A DNA stretch of 64,000 nucleotides from JAEUMG01 sp046349315 (GCA_046349315.1 JAXMCQ010000009.1:1-64000), one strand, 5' to 3'; numbered from the stretch's first letter, positions 32,407-41,392 are shown. Numbers and translations: made by a program. Notes: generated from the letters alone by a model not told the origin.

Positions 32407-33363
32407 ATGGTGAGCCCCCAATCGAAATTGCAGTGGGACGATTTCCGCCTGATCAAGGCGATCGCTGACGCCAAGGGCCTCCCCGCCGCCGCTGCAACGC
32501 TTGCCATCAATCACTCGACGATCTTCCGCAGGCTCGGCCAGATCGAACAGGATCTGGGCGTCAAGCTCTTCGAGCGCCATCGCACCGGCTATGCCTTGAC
32601 CCCGGCCGGCGAAGAGATGGTCGCGGTGGCGACGCGTCTCGATGCCGATGTCGCGGGCTTCGAGCGCCGGCTCGCCGGTCAGGAGATCACACCCGCCGGC
32701 GAATTGCGGGTCACAACGAACGACTCGCTCCTGATCCATCTGCTCACCCCGGTGTTTGCGCGCTTTCGCGATCAATGCCGCGATATTCGCCTCGACATTG
32801 TCGTCAGCAATCGCGCCCTCAATCTTTCGCAGCGCGATGCCGATGTGGCGATCCGCGCCACCGATTCGCCGCCCGACAATCTCGTCGGCCGCCGCGTCGC
32901 CCGCATTGCCTGGGCGCTTTATGGCTTGGCAGGCGACTTTCCGAATGGCCCCCTGGAAGATCGCGAGGCGCTGTTTCGCAGGCCTTGGGTTTCGCTCGGT
33001 GATAGCCTTGGCCATTTGAAGGTGGTCAAATATGCTCACGAGCATGTCACGCCGGAAAACATCGTCTACAAGATCGATAGCGTGTTGGGGATTGCCGAGG
33101 CAATCGAATCGGGTCTCGGCGTCGGCCATGTCCCGTGTTTCATTGCCGATCGCCGGCCGGGTCTCGTCCGCCTGTCCGATCTGATGACGGATTTCAGCGG
33201 CCATCTCTGGCTGCTGACCCATCCCGATCTGCGCGCCTCCGCCCGTGTGCGGGTGTTTCTCGATTTTCTTGCTGCCGAAATCGCCAAGGAGCGCGACCTG
33301 ATCGAGGGGCGCTCACGTCTTCTCCCGCCTGCGGGAGAAGAAGGGACCCATGGCACGAAGTGA
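32407..33363 (+). CDS. LysR-family transcriptional regulator
   Basis: A 318-aa LysR regulator from ATG 32407. The winged helix-turn-helix reads WDDFRLIKAIADAKGLPAAAATLAINHSTIFRRLGQIEQDLGVKLFERHRTGYALTPAGEEM, followed by the effector domain with LRVTTNDSLLIHLLTPVFARFRDQCRDIRLDIVVSN. The recognition helix has NHSTIFRRL, found in the group that controls detoxification genes. The last 17 residues (RSRLLPPAGEEGTHGTK) are encoded by a palindromic repeat, not by the conserved gene. It probably controls doxX and the divergent dioxygenase operon. Confidence 0.9.
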   Translation: MVSPQSKLQWDDFRLIKAIADAKGLPAAAATLAINHSTIFRRLGQIEQDLGVKLFERHRTGYALTPAGEEMVAVATRLDADVAGFERRLAGQEITPAGELRVTTNDSLLIHLLTPVFARFRDQCRDIRLDIVVSNRALNLSQRDADVAIRATDSPPDNLVGRRVARIAWALYGLAGDFPNGPLEDREALFRRPWVSLGDSLGHLKVVKYAHEHVTPENIVYKIDSVLGIAEAIESGLGVGHVPCFIADRRPGLVRLSDLMTDFSGHLWLLTHPDLRASARVRVFLDFLAAEIAKERDLIEGRSRLLPPAGEEGTHGTK

Positions 33364-33457
33364 CATGGGGAGATGAGGGGATGGATTTTGAAGGGTTCCC
33401 TCACCATTCCCATTGCTTCGCAATGGGCCCCTTTCCTCTCCCGCTCGCGGGAGAGGA
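33318..33457. repeat. Palindromic repeats overlapping and following the LysR gene
   Basis: Three perfect hairpins: TCTTCTCCCGC-ct-GCGGGAGAAGA at 33318-33341 (inside the LysR coding region), CCCATTGC-ttc-GCAATGGG at 33409-33427, and TCCTCTCCCGC-tc-GCGGGAGAGGA at 33434-33457. The set resembles the CTCTCCC-type element at 24951-25111. No T-run is present. Confidence 0.8.
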
Positions 33458-33532
33458 ACGTGTAGAATACCGCGATGACGCATCGCCCGCCTTCTGGTAT
33501 TTCCGGCCTCCCGCGACTTGCCGGCTGAAGCA

Positions 33533-35017
33533 ATGCCCCGCGACAATCCGATCGTCCTTGGCCTCGACCAGGGCACAACCAATGTGAAGGCGATCGCGCT
33601 CGATGCGCGAGGTATCGTGCTGGCCGAAGCTGTGCAACCGATCGCAACGCAATCGCCATCCGCAGGTATCGTCGAGCAGGATGCCGAAACGATTTACGCG
33701 ACTGCCGTGGCGTGCACTCGCGATGTAATTTCAAAATGCGGTCGTCCCGTTCAGGACATCGTGGCACTCGGCATCGCCAACCAGACCGAGACACTGATCG
33801 TCTGGGATCGCGCAACCGGCAAGCCGGTCATGCCGGCAATGATTTGGCAGGATCGCCGCGGCGCCGAGGAAATTGCAAGTCTTCGTGACAAGGCAGAGAT
33901 GATCCGGTCGCGAACCGGGCTCGATCTCGATCCTACATTCACCGCTGCTAAGCTGCGCTGGGTATTTCGCAACCGGCCCGAAATCGCGGACGGCTTGAAG
34001 AATGGCTCGCTTCTTTTCGGCACGGTCGATACTTGGCTCATCTGGAAACTGACCGTTGGCGCGACCTACGCAACTGATGCGAGCAATGCGTCTCGCACCA
34101 TGCTCTTCGACATTGCGCGCTTAGCCTGGGATCCCGAACTGGTCGCGCTATTCGATCTTACATTGCCGACGCTTCCCGAATGCCGTGCATCCAAAGGCGA
34201 TTTTGGAAGCATCAATTCCGCGCTCTTTGGCGCTGCAATCCCGATAAGAGGGGTGATGGGCGATCAGCAGGCCTCGCTCTTCGGCCATGGCTGCTTTGCC
34301 GAGGGCGAACTCAAGATCACCTATGGGACGGGCGCATTCCTGTGGGTGAATGCAGGTGAAAGGCCGCCCGAGACGGACGCCAAGGGCATCATCCGCACCG
34401 TCGCCTGGCAAACGGATAAGCCTTGCTACGCCTTTGAAGGCTTCGTCATGTATGCCGGCAAGATCGTCGACTGGCTTGCGACGCGACTGGCGATCGAGGA
34501 TAGCGCGGCAGGCGTCATCGCCGCCGCGGAAAAAGCCGGCAATGATGATGGCATCTTGCTGATCCCCGCATTCCAGGGTCTTGCCTCGCCCTGGTGGCAA
34601 CCCTCGATGCGTGCGGCCTTTCTCGGTTTGAGCGAAGCGACATCGCCCGGAAACCTCGCACAAGCCGGGCTCGAAGCGATCGCCTTCCAGATCCGCGCCA
34701 TTCTCGATGCGCTCGAAGGGGGAGTGAAGAACCGGTCGACCATCAAGATCGATGGCGGATTGACCCGCGCGAAGTATTTCCTGGAGCTTCAGGCAAATCT
34801 GCTCGGCCGGCCGCTTGCCCAGGCGCAAGCGGGTTCGGTCACGCCCTTCGGCGCCGCGTTGATGGCCGGGCTCGGCGCCAGCCTGTGGCCGTCGCTCGAT
34901 GAACTGCGAAAGCTGATCCCGCAGGGAAACAAAATCGAAGCGGTACCGGATCAAGCGCTCGAAGCGCGCTACGGCGCCTGGCGGGACGCGATCCGCATGA
35001 TGGTCGATCGCCAATGA
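33533..35017 (+). CDS. glpK: Glycerol kinase
   Basis: An FGGY kinase, 494 aa from ATG 33533, that phosphorylates glycerol to sn-glycerol 3-phosphate. GLDQGTTNVKAIALD opens the first actin-like domain; MGDQQASLFGHGCFAEGELKITYGTGAFLWVN is the glycerol-kinase form of the hinge, and KIDGGLTRAKYFLELQANLLGRPL matches the family's DGG-x-x-x-N-x-x-x-Q-A-D region. Its stop overlaps the glpD start as ATGA, strong support for glycerol use. A close FGGY relative with another polyol substrate cannot be excluded. No glpF or glpR is nearby. Confidence 0.85.
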   Translation: MPRDNPIVLGLDQGTTNVKAIALDARGIVLAEAVQPIATQSPSAGIVEQDAETIYATAVACTRDVISKCGRPVQDIVALGIANQTETLIVWDRATGKPVMPAMIWQDRRGAEEIASLRDKAEMIRSRTGLDLDPTFTAAKLRWVFRNRPEIADGLKNGSLLFGTVDTWLIWKLTVGATYATDASNASRTMLFDIARLAWDPELVALFDLTLPTLPECRASKGDFGSINSALFGAAIPIRGVMGDQQASLFGHGCFAEGELKITYGTGAFLWVNAGERPPETDAKGIIRTVAWQTDKPCYAFEGFVMYAGKIVDWLATRLAIEDSAAGVIAAAEKAGNDDGILLIPAFQGLASPWWQPSMRAAFLGLSEATSPGNLAQAGLEAIAFQIRAILDALEGGVKNRSTIKIDGGLTRAKYFLELQANLLGRPLAQAQAGSVTPFGAALMAGLGASLWPSLDELRKLIPQGNKIEAVPDQALEARYGAWRDAIRMMVDRQ

Positions 35018-36534
35018 CGGCCAAGACGAACGATACGATCTTCGACCTCTTCGTCATTGGCGGCGGCATCAATGGTGCTGCGATTGCCTGCGATGCCGCA
35101 GGCCGTGGTCTCACTGTTGGCCTGGCCGAGATGCAGGATTTCGCCGAAGGCACCTCATCGCGTTCATCGAAACTCATTCACGGCGGATTGCGCTATCTCG
35201 AAACCTATGACTTCAAGCTCGTACGCGATGCCCTGATCGAGCGCGAAATCCTCATGCACAAGGCCCCGCATCTCGTCTGGCCGTTGCGCCTCGTCCTGCC
35301 CTATGTCGAAACGCAGCGTCCGCGCTGGATGATCAGGCTTGGGCTCTTCTTCTATGATCATCTCGCGCGCCGCCGCGTGCTCGAAGCTTCGGAAGCGATT
35401 GATCTCCATCATCACCCGACGGGCGATGCGTTGAAACCCGATTATCGCCATGCCTTCGCCTATTCCGATTGCCGTGCCGATGATGCGCGTCTCGTCATCG
35501 CCAATCTGTTGGGCGCCGAGCGCCACGGCGCGCATATTCTCTCGCGCCACAAACTGCTCAGCGCCGAGCGCGTCGATGGCTATTGGCGCTTGAAGCTTGA
35601 GAACCGGAAGACAGGCGAAAGTTCCAATCTTTTCGCGAAAACACTGGTGAATGCGGCGGGGCCCTGGGTTGTCGACGTGGCGGGGCGCATCGCCGGGACC
35701 ACGATCTCGCGCAGATTGCGCATGGTGCGCGGCAGCCATCTCGTCGTGCCGCGGCAATGGACGGGCGAACATGGCTATTTTCTCCAGACCCGCGACGGCC
35801 GCTTGATGGAGGCTTTTCCCTATGAGGGCGATTTTACCTCGATTGGAACGACCGACGAGCCGTGGGACGATGCGCCGGAAAAGGTGACGATCTCGGACAA
35901 GGAGATCGACTACATGCTCGCCGAGGTGAACACGTTTCTCAAGAACCCGGTAACGCGTGACGAGATCGTCTGGAGCTATTCCGGTGTTAGACCCCTTTTC
36001 GAAGTCGGCGGTGGCCGCGATGGCGATCTCTCGACGCTGACGCGCGACTATTCCTTCGAGATCGATGGCAAGGATGGTGCGGCGCCCTTATTGACCGTCT
36101 TCGGCGGCAAGCTCACCACGCATCGGCGTCTCGGCGAACATGCGATGCGTGAATTATGCCGCATCATGCCATGGCCGAAACAAGGATTGACTCGTAGCGA
36201 GATTCTTCCTGGCGGCGATTTCGGCAATGATGGCATCGGTGCCTATCGTCGCGATCTCGCTGCGCGTTTTCCCTTTCTGCCGGAGACACAGGTCGCGCGC
36301 TATGTCAGGCTCTATGGCACGCGCAGCGACATCCTCCTGCAAGATGTTCGGCGTCTCGCCGATCTGGGGATTGGCTTTGGCGCCGATCTCTACGAACGCG
36401 AAGTCGAATTCCTGCGCGACACCGAATGGGCCGAGACGGCGGAAGATATTGTCTGGCGCCGCAGCAAATTGGGATTGCGCATGACTGCGAAAGAAATCGC
36501 CGCGCTGGATGTGTATCTGCGCGGAAGTACCTGA
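35014..36534 (+). CDS. glpD: Aerobic glycerol-3-phosphate dehydrogenase
   Basis: A membrane-associated FAD enzyme, 506 aa, that oxidises glycerol 3-phosphate to dihydroxyacetone phosphate and passes electrons to quinone. The FAD-binding motif FDLFVIGGGINGAAIACDAAGRGLTVGLAEMQDFAEGTSSRSSKLIHGGLRYLE at residues 9-62 is the classic GlpD signature. LVNAAGPWVVDVAG and a C-terminal helical domain (DLGIGFGADLYEREVEFLRDTEWAETAEDIVWRRSKLGL) complete the fold. ATG 35014 overlaps the glpK stop, so the two are translated together. It converges on the solute-binding protein gene. Confidence 0.95.
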   Translation: MTAKTNDTIFDLFVIGGGINGAAIACDAAGRGLTVGLAEMQDFAEGTSSRSSKLIHGGLRYLETYDFKLVRDALIEREILMHKAPHLVWPLRLVLPYVETQRPRWMIRLGLFFYDHLARRRVLEASEAIDLHHHPTGDALKPDYRHAFAYSDCRADDARLVIANLLGAERHGAHILSRHKLLSAERVDGYWRLKLENRKTGESSNLFAKTLVNAAGPWVVDVAGRIAGTTISRRLRMVRGSHLVVPRQWTGEHGYFLQTRDGRLMEAFPYEGDFTSIGTTDEPWDDAPEKVTISDKEIDYMLAEVNTFLKNPVTRDEIVWSYSGVRPLFEVGGGRDGDLSTLTRDYSFEIDGKDGAAPLLTVFGGKLTTHRRLGEHAMRELCRIMPWPKQGLTRSEILPGGDFGNDGIGAYRRDLAARFPFLPETQVARYVRLYGTRSDILLQDVRRLADLGIGFGADLYEREVEFLRDTEWAETAEDIVWRRSKLGLRMTAKEIAALDVYLRGST

Positions 36535-36581
36535 AACCCAAGGCGCTGGCCGAATGCTCAAGCCAGCGCCCTGAGGCGTCA

Positions 36582-37739
36582 TTAGGCCTTCTGCAGCCTC
36601 TGATACTCGGCCAGGAAGTCATCATAGGTGGCGATCGTGCCGTCATATTCGGTAGGCGGCACCGGCTGCAGGCGCGCCTTCTTCATGAAGCCGTCGAGAT
36701 CGGCGTAATTATAGGACTGCGCCAATTCCGGCGGCAGCATCGGCACCGTCTTGAGGTTGGTGATGCCGGCGCTTTGCTCGGTTGCGAAGATCTTCTGCGG
36801 CTCCGGCGAGACGATGTGGTTGATCATCTTGTAGGTGAGATCGACATGCGGGCTGTCCTTCGGGATGCAGAGGCAATCCATGAACATGCCGGTGCCTTCC
36901 TTGGGGATCGTATACTTGATCTCCTTGCCCTTCGCCTTGGCCCATACCGCGACCGCTTCCCAGCCGATGGCGCTCGCCGTCACTTCGTTGCGCGCAAAAG
37001 CGTCCGCCATGTCGCCATAGGAGGCGAAGAAGGCGCGCGCCTGCTTGGTCTTGATCTCGATCAGCGTGTCGATGACCTTCTTCATCTCATCGCGCGTGAG
37101 CAATGTGCCCATCGGCTTGCCGGTCACGACGGTGCCCCAGATGAGGAGATTGCCGAGCGGATCGTCGACCATGGCCACCTTCTTGGTGAACTCCGGCTTC
37201 ATCAGGTCCATCCAGCTTTCAGGCGCTGCCGGCACCGCGGCAGGATCATACATGAGAGGCAATGAGCCCCAGTTCCACGGCACACCATAGAGTTGTCCGT
37301 CCTTGCGGATCGCATCATTGCCGGTGAATTGCGGGATGAGATCACCGAACTGCGCGATCTTTGTCGGATCGACAGGCTCGAGGAGGCCGCCATCGGCCAT
37401 CAAGGGCAGGTAGCCGAAATACATGGTGATGATATCGGTCTTGCCGATGCCGCCCGCCTGCAATTTGCTGATGATCTCTTCATTGGAGGCGATGAAGGTC
37501 GGTTGAAAGTCGATGTCATTGTCCTTGAGAAACGTGCCGGCCTTGATCGGCGTTTCATAGCCTTGCCATCCCATCCACGTCATGGTCGTCGCGGCATAAG
37601 CGGGCCGGCCTGGAAGGCCAAGCGTGGCAGCGCCGCCCAAAGCCGCGATGCCGGTCAACAGGCTGCGCCGCGACAGGCTTGAGCGCTGCGCCAGTGCAAG
37701 CAGTCCGGACAGTTTTGTGGTGTCAGTCGTCATCATCAT
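36582..37739 (-). CDS. Solute-binding protein of a PotD-like ABC transporter
   Basis: A periplasmic binding protein of the spermidine/putrescine group, 385 aa. It has a twin-arginine signal, SSLSRRSLLTGIAALGGAATLGLPGRPAYA, at residues 20-50. The mature part shows TMTWMGWQGYETPIKAGTF, YGVPWNWGSLPLMYDPA and IGWEAVAVWAKAKG, with the PotD fold but no clear polyamine-binding pattern, so the ligand may be another polar solute. The permease genes are divergent and start 145 bases away. No ATPase gene is adjacent. It could well work with the two permeases at 37884-39514. Confidence 0.85.
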   Translation of the reverse strand: MMMTTDTTKLSGLLALAQRSSLSRRSLLTGIAALGGAATLGLPGRPAYAATTMTWMGWQGYETPIKAGTFLKDNDIDFQPTFIASNEEIISKLQAGGIGKTDIITMYFGYLPLMADGGLLEPVDPTKIAQFGDLIPQFTGNDAIRKDGQLYGVPWNWGSLPLMYDPAAVPAAPESWMDLMKPEFTKKVAMVDDPLGNLLIWGTVVTGKPMGTLLTRDEMKKVIDTLIEIKTKQARAFFASYGDMADAFARNEVTASAIGWEAVAVWAKAKGKEIKYTIPKEGTGMFMDCLCIPKDSPHVDLTYKMINHIVSPEPQKIFATEQSAGITNLKTVPMLPPELAQSYNYADLDGFMKKARLQPVPPTEYDGTIATYDDFLAEYQRLQKA

Positions 37740-37883
37740 CCTCCCTGGTGATTATTATGGCGAAGCGACCTTGGTCGACCGCCTGCTTTTCTCGAGCCGA
37801 AGCGAAATTCCAATTGTTGTTCGGCTATTTGCTTCACGCTAACGTAACCGCCGAAGGTCGGTCAAGCCGCGACGGGGGAAGAC

Positions 37884-38732
37884 TTGCTGGCGGGTTTCGG
37901 CAGGCGATGGACGGCAACGCTGCCCTTGTGGCCGGCGCTTGCCGTGTTCGTCTCGCTCTTTTTGGCGCCGCTCATCTATTTCTTCATCGTAAGCTTCTGG
38001 ACGGTCAAGGCGCGCATCATGCGGCCTGCCTTTTCCTTCAAGAATTATGTCGAGACCATCACGAGCTATGGTGACGTTCTGGTGGGTACGCTCGTCATCG
38101 CCTTCGGGATCGCTCTCGTCACGACCTTTCTTGCCTTTCTCTTCGCCTATGCCATCCGCTTCAAGCTCGGGCGCTTCGCCAATCTCTTTCTTGTGACGAC
38201 GCTCATCACCCTGTTCGGCGGCTATCTCGTCAAAATCTATGCCTGGAAGAGCATCCTTGGCACCGACGGCGTGTTGAACAAGGCCATGCTGTCGCTTGGC
38301 CTCATTGCCGAGCCGGTCAATGCGCTGGTCTATAGCGTCAATGGCGTCGTCATTACGCTCACCTACTTCCTTCTGCCCTTCGCCGTCCTCCCAATCTATG
38401 GCAGCCTGCGTTCGGTTGAGGATTCGGCCCTCGAAGCGGCGCGTGATCTCGGCGCCATGCCATGGCCGGTGATGCGCGATATCATATTGCCGCAATGCCA
38501 GACCGGCCTGATGACGGCCTTTACCTTGAGCTTTCTTATTTCCGTCGGCGACTATGTCACGCCGCGATTTGTCGGCGGCGGCGCCGCCCTCATGGGCACT
38601 TTCATCGAAAACCAGTTCTCCTTCGGCTTCAACTGGCCCTTGGGCAGCGCCATGGCCTTCACAACCATGTTTGCGACCTTGATACTTATTCTTGTCGTTC
38701 GCGTGATTTTGCGCCGGACCTTGCAGCCATGA
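37884..38732 (+). CDS. PotB-like ABC transporter permease
   Basis: An inner-membrane permease with six helices, 282 aa. The start is TTG 37884, preceded by GGGGGAA; no in-frame ATG occurs before the first helix (LPLWPALAVFVSLFLAPLIYFFIVSFW). The EAA loop that contacts the ATPase reads SALEAARDLGAMPWPVMRDIILPQCQTGL, followed by ISVGDYVTPRFVGGG, which is the PotB form. It is coupled to the next permease gene by an ATGA overlap and is divergent from the binding-protein gene. Substrate unknown. Confidence 0.88.
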   Translation: MLAGFGRRWTATLPLWPALAVFVSLFLAPLIYFFIVSFWTVKARIMRPAFSFKNYVETITSYGDVLVGTLVIAFGIALVTTFLAFLFAYAIRFKLGRFANLFLVTTLITLFGGYLVKIYAWKSILGTDGVLNKAMLSLGLIAEPVNALVYSVNGVVITLTYFLLPFAVLPIYGSLRSVEDSALEAARDLGAMPWPVMRDIILPQCQTGLMTAFTLSFLISVGDYVTPRFVGGGAALMGTFIENQFSFGFNWPLGSAMAFTTMFATLILILVVRVILRRTLQP

Positions 38733-39514
38733 CGCGCGGCCGCACAGCGGACATGATCTGGATCGCAATTGCCGTTGCATTGGCCCTCTATCTCGTCCTG
38801 CCCATCATCCTCGTCATGCTCTTCAGCTTCAACCAGTCGGCTTTGACGAGCCTGCCCCTCACCGGCCTCACATTCGACTGGTACCGCAAGCTCTTCGCCC
38901 AGGACTATTTCCTGCCCGCACTTCACAACAGCCTGATCGTGGCGGTCGCCGTGTGCTTCCTATCGGTGGCAACCGGAACGCTTGCAGCACTTGTCCTGGC
39001 GCGCATGCCGCAGGCGAAGGCCTCGCGCATCCTCTATCTCCTCGCCTTGCCGATGATGCTGCCGGCGCTGGTCATCGGCATTGCATTGTTGAGTTACTTC
39101 GTCCGCTTCTTAAGCCTTCGCCTGGGCCTTTTCTCCGTCGTTCTCGGGCAACTCGTCATCGTGCAGCCTTTTGTCCTGGCGATTGTCTATGCCCGATTGC
39201 AGAGCTTCAACTGGGCGATCGTTGACAGCGCGCGTGATCTTGGCGCTTCGCCGGTCCGCGCCTTCTTCACCGTCACCCTACCGGTGATCCAGCCGACCCT
39301 GGTCGGTGCCGCTCTTATCGCGCTGTCGATCTCACTTGATGATTTCGTCATCACTTTCTTCACCATCGGGAGCGGCAATACGCTCCCGACCATGGTTTGG
39401 GGCATGATCCGAACCTCGCTCGATCCAACCATCAACGCCTTGGCAACTTTGCTTATCCTGGCGAGCATTGCCTGTGCCGGCATAGCCTTGCGGCTGAGCC
39501 GCTATCGCGGCTGA
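38729..39514 (+). CDS. PotC-like ABC transporter permease
   Basis: The second permease subunit, 261 aa from ATG 38729, which overlaps the upstream stop (ATGA). Six helices; PIILVMLFSFNQSALTSLPLTGLTFDWYRKLF after helix 1 is typical of PotC proteins. The EAA loop is SARDLGASPVRAFFTVTLPVIQPTLVGAALIALSISLDDFVITFF. A bicupin and a ROK kinase gene follow 88 bases later. The importer has no ATPase in this neighbourhood and must use one encoded elsewhere. Confidence 0.88.
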   Translation: MTRGRTADMIWIAIAVALALYLVLPIILVMLFSFNQSALTSLPLTGLTFDWYRKLFAQDYFLPALHNSLIVAVAVCFLSVATGTLAALVLARMPQAKASRILYLLALPMMLPALVIGIALLSYFVRFLSLRLGLFSVVLGQLVIVQPFVLAIVYARLQSFNWAIVDSARDLGASPVRAFFTVTLPVIQPTLVGAALIALSISLDDFVITFFTIGSGNTLPTMVWGMIRTSLDPTINALATLLILASIACAGIALRLSRYRG

Positions 39515-39602
39515 AACCACGCTTATAATTTTGGCCGCGAGGGTTCTGGGCAACAGGGGCCGACTGCGCTAGAGGACAGGCGCAACGCCCAAGATAAGAG
39601 CC

Positions 39603-40454
39603 ATGGCCTATAAGTCTTCGCCCCGCCCGAGTTTCGATCGCCCGACCCACATACCCTATGCGGGCGTCACCCGCTATCTCTGGGGCGATGAGGAGTCAGG
39701 GAGGGTCGACGACTGGATCTATGTATCGTCTGCCAAGATCCACGAGCTCGTATTCGGCCTGCCGCCGGGCGGCGCCTTCCGTCATTCAACTGAATTCCGC
39801 ACCGTTTTCGGCGCCGATGAAGTGCTCTATGTGCTCGAAGGCACCTACATATCCGCCAATCCTGAAACCGGCGAAGTCCATATCGCCAAGGAAGGCGAAG
39901 CAATCTTCTTTCGCAAGGATACGTGGCATCACGGCTTTAATGGCGGCACCGGGCCGGTGCGCGTGCTCGAATTCTTTGCCCCGCCGCCGTCAACTGGGAC
40001 GTCCGGCGCCTATGCGCGCACAAGGCCTTATGTCGAGAAATCACGCTATGGCCGCGACGACTGGCTGGGCCGTTTGCCGATGGAAGCAGATGTGCTTGCC
40101 GCTACCAACACGATGCGCGTCTTGCGCGATTCCGACCTGGTGTGGCGCCTGGAAGGCGCGCATCAGCAATTGCAGGTCGGGCTTTACTGCGCGACCGAGC
40201 ATTTGACCTCCGGCCGCCTGCGGCTGCTGCCGGGCCAGTGCTCGGATATCGAGACCCATGGCGGCGATGAAGGGCTCTATCTCCTGTCGGGCTCGCTGAA
40301 CATTCTCGCGCCCGAAATGGAGGGGCAGAACTGGTTCGAGCTTCACCCCAAGGACGGCTTCTACGTTCCGGCAGGCGCCCCCCATCAGTATCATAATGTC
40401 GGCTCGACACCGGTTGAGGCATTGTTCGGCGTGGCACCGCACTATTTGCCGTGA
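39603..40454 (+). CDS. Two-domain cupin protein
   Basis: A 283-aa cytoplasmic protein with two cupin barrels. The first has KIHELVFGLPPGGAFRHSTEFRTVFGADEVLYVLEGTYISANPETGEVHIAKEGEAIFFRKDTWHHGFNGG; the His in GGAFRHS and in DTWHHGF probably bind metal. The second spans residues 185-280, with DGFYVPAGAPHQYHNVGSTPVEALFGV at its end. Such bicupins include dioxygenases and sugar isomerases. The stop overlaps the ROK kinase GTG (GTGA), suggesting that the two act on the same compound, which is likely imported by the preceding permeases. Confidence 0.78.
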   Translation: MAYKSSPRPSFDRPTHIPYAGVTRYLWGDEESGRVDDWIYVSSAKIHELVFGLPPGGAFRHSTEFRTVFGADEVLYVLEGTYISANPETGEVHIAKEGEAIFFRKDTWHHGFNGGTGPVRVLEFFAPPPSTGTSGAYARTRPYVEKSRYGRDDWLGRLPMEADVLAATNTMRVLRDSDLVWRLEGAHQQLQVGLYCATEHLTSGRLRLLPGQCSDIETHGGDEGLYLLSGSLNILAPEMEGQNWFELHPKDGFYVPAGAPHQYHNVGSTPVEALFGVAPHYLP

Positions 40455-41392
40455 GCCGCCCGGCGCCCATCGCACTTGGCATCGATGTCGGCGGCACCAA
40501 GACGCTCTTTGCCATTGTCGATGTGACGTCCGGCAGCATCGCAGAAGAACTCCGCGTTGAAACACCACAGGGCGAGGAGAGCGGCAAAGGTTTCTTGCAG
40601 CGAGTCGAATCTCACGCCCGAGATTTCATAAGCTCATCGAGTGCCGGGTCGGTTTCGGCCATCGGCCTGGGGATTTGCGAACTCGTCGACCGCCGTGGCG
40701 AGGTGAAAAGCCGCCATCGCGTCCATTGGCAGGGTTTGCCGGTGCGCGAGACACTCGCTGCAATTGCCCCGGCAAGTGTCGAATCCGACGTACGCACAGC
40801 GGCTCTGGCCGAAGCGCATTTCGGCGCCGGCCGCAGCTACCGCGACTTTCTCTATGTGAATATCGGCACCGGCATTAGCACGTGCATGGTGATCGAGCGC
40901 GAGCCCTATGCTGGCGCCCGCGGGCATGCCCTGGTCATTGCGTCGGCGCCATCGACAATGCTCTGCCCCGATTGCGGCCATTTGCATGAGGTCATTCTCG
41001 AAGATATTGCTGGCGGTGCAGGGCTGGTAACGCGTTATCGCGAAAAGGCCGGCATCGCGGTGACGGAAGCGAGCGATGTCCTGGCAAACGCCGAAGCGGG
41101 CGACCTGCAGGCCCGTCAAGTGATCGAGGACGCCACCGCTCTTCTCGCCAGCGCGCTCGGCATGGCGATCGGCGTGCTCGATCCCGAAGCCCTTATCATC
41201 GGGGGCGGACTTGGGAGCTCAAAAGGCTTTTATTGGGAGCGGCTTGAAGGGAAAATTCGCCGGCACATATGGAGCACCGAAACCCGCAAGCTCGACATCA
41301 GGCGGGCAGAGCTCGGAGCCCAAGCCGGTGCGGTCGGTGCGGCCTTGGCGGGCTACAGGGCTCAGACGATCTCGTCGCCGAAATTGCGATAG
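40451..41392 (+). CDS. ROK-family sugar kinase or regulator-like protein
   Basis: A 313-aa ROK protein without DNA-binding domain, thus a kinase rather than a repressor. Start GTG 40451 overlaps the cupin stop. The phosphate loop IALGIDVGGTKTLFAIVD is at residues 7-24, and FLYVNIGTGISTCMVIERE is the second phosphate site. The zinc motif, normally C-x-C-G-x-x-G-C-x-E, is altered here to MLCPDCGHLHEVILEDIAGG, keeping two of three or four ligands. LDPEALIIGGGLG follows near the C-terminus. The likely substrate is a hexose or hexosamine derivative. The 3' end overlaps a convergent gene by 31 bases. Confidence 0.83.
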   Translation: MSRPAPIALGIDVGGTKTLFAIVDVTSGSIAEELRVETPQGEESGKGFLQRVESHARDFISSSSAGSVSAIGLGICELVDRRGEVKSRHRVHWQGLPVRETLAAIAPASVESDVRTAALAEAHFGAGRSYRDFLYVNIGTGISTCMVIEREPYAGARGHALVIASAPSTMLCPDCGHLHEVILEDIAGGAGLVTRYREKAGIAVTEASDVLANAEAGDLQARQVIEDATALLASALGMAIGVLDPEALIIGGGLGSSKGFYWERLEGKIRRHIWSTETRKLDIRRAELGAQAGAVGAALAGYRAQTISSPKLR

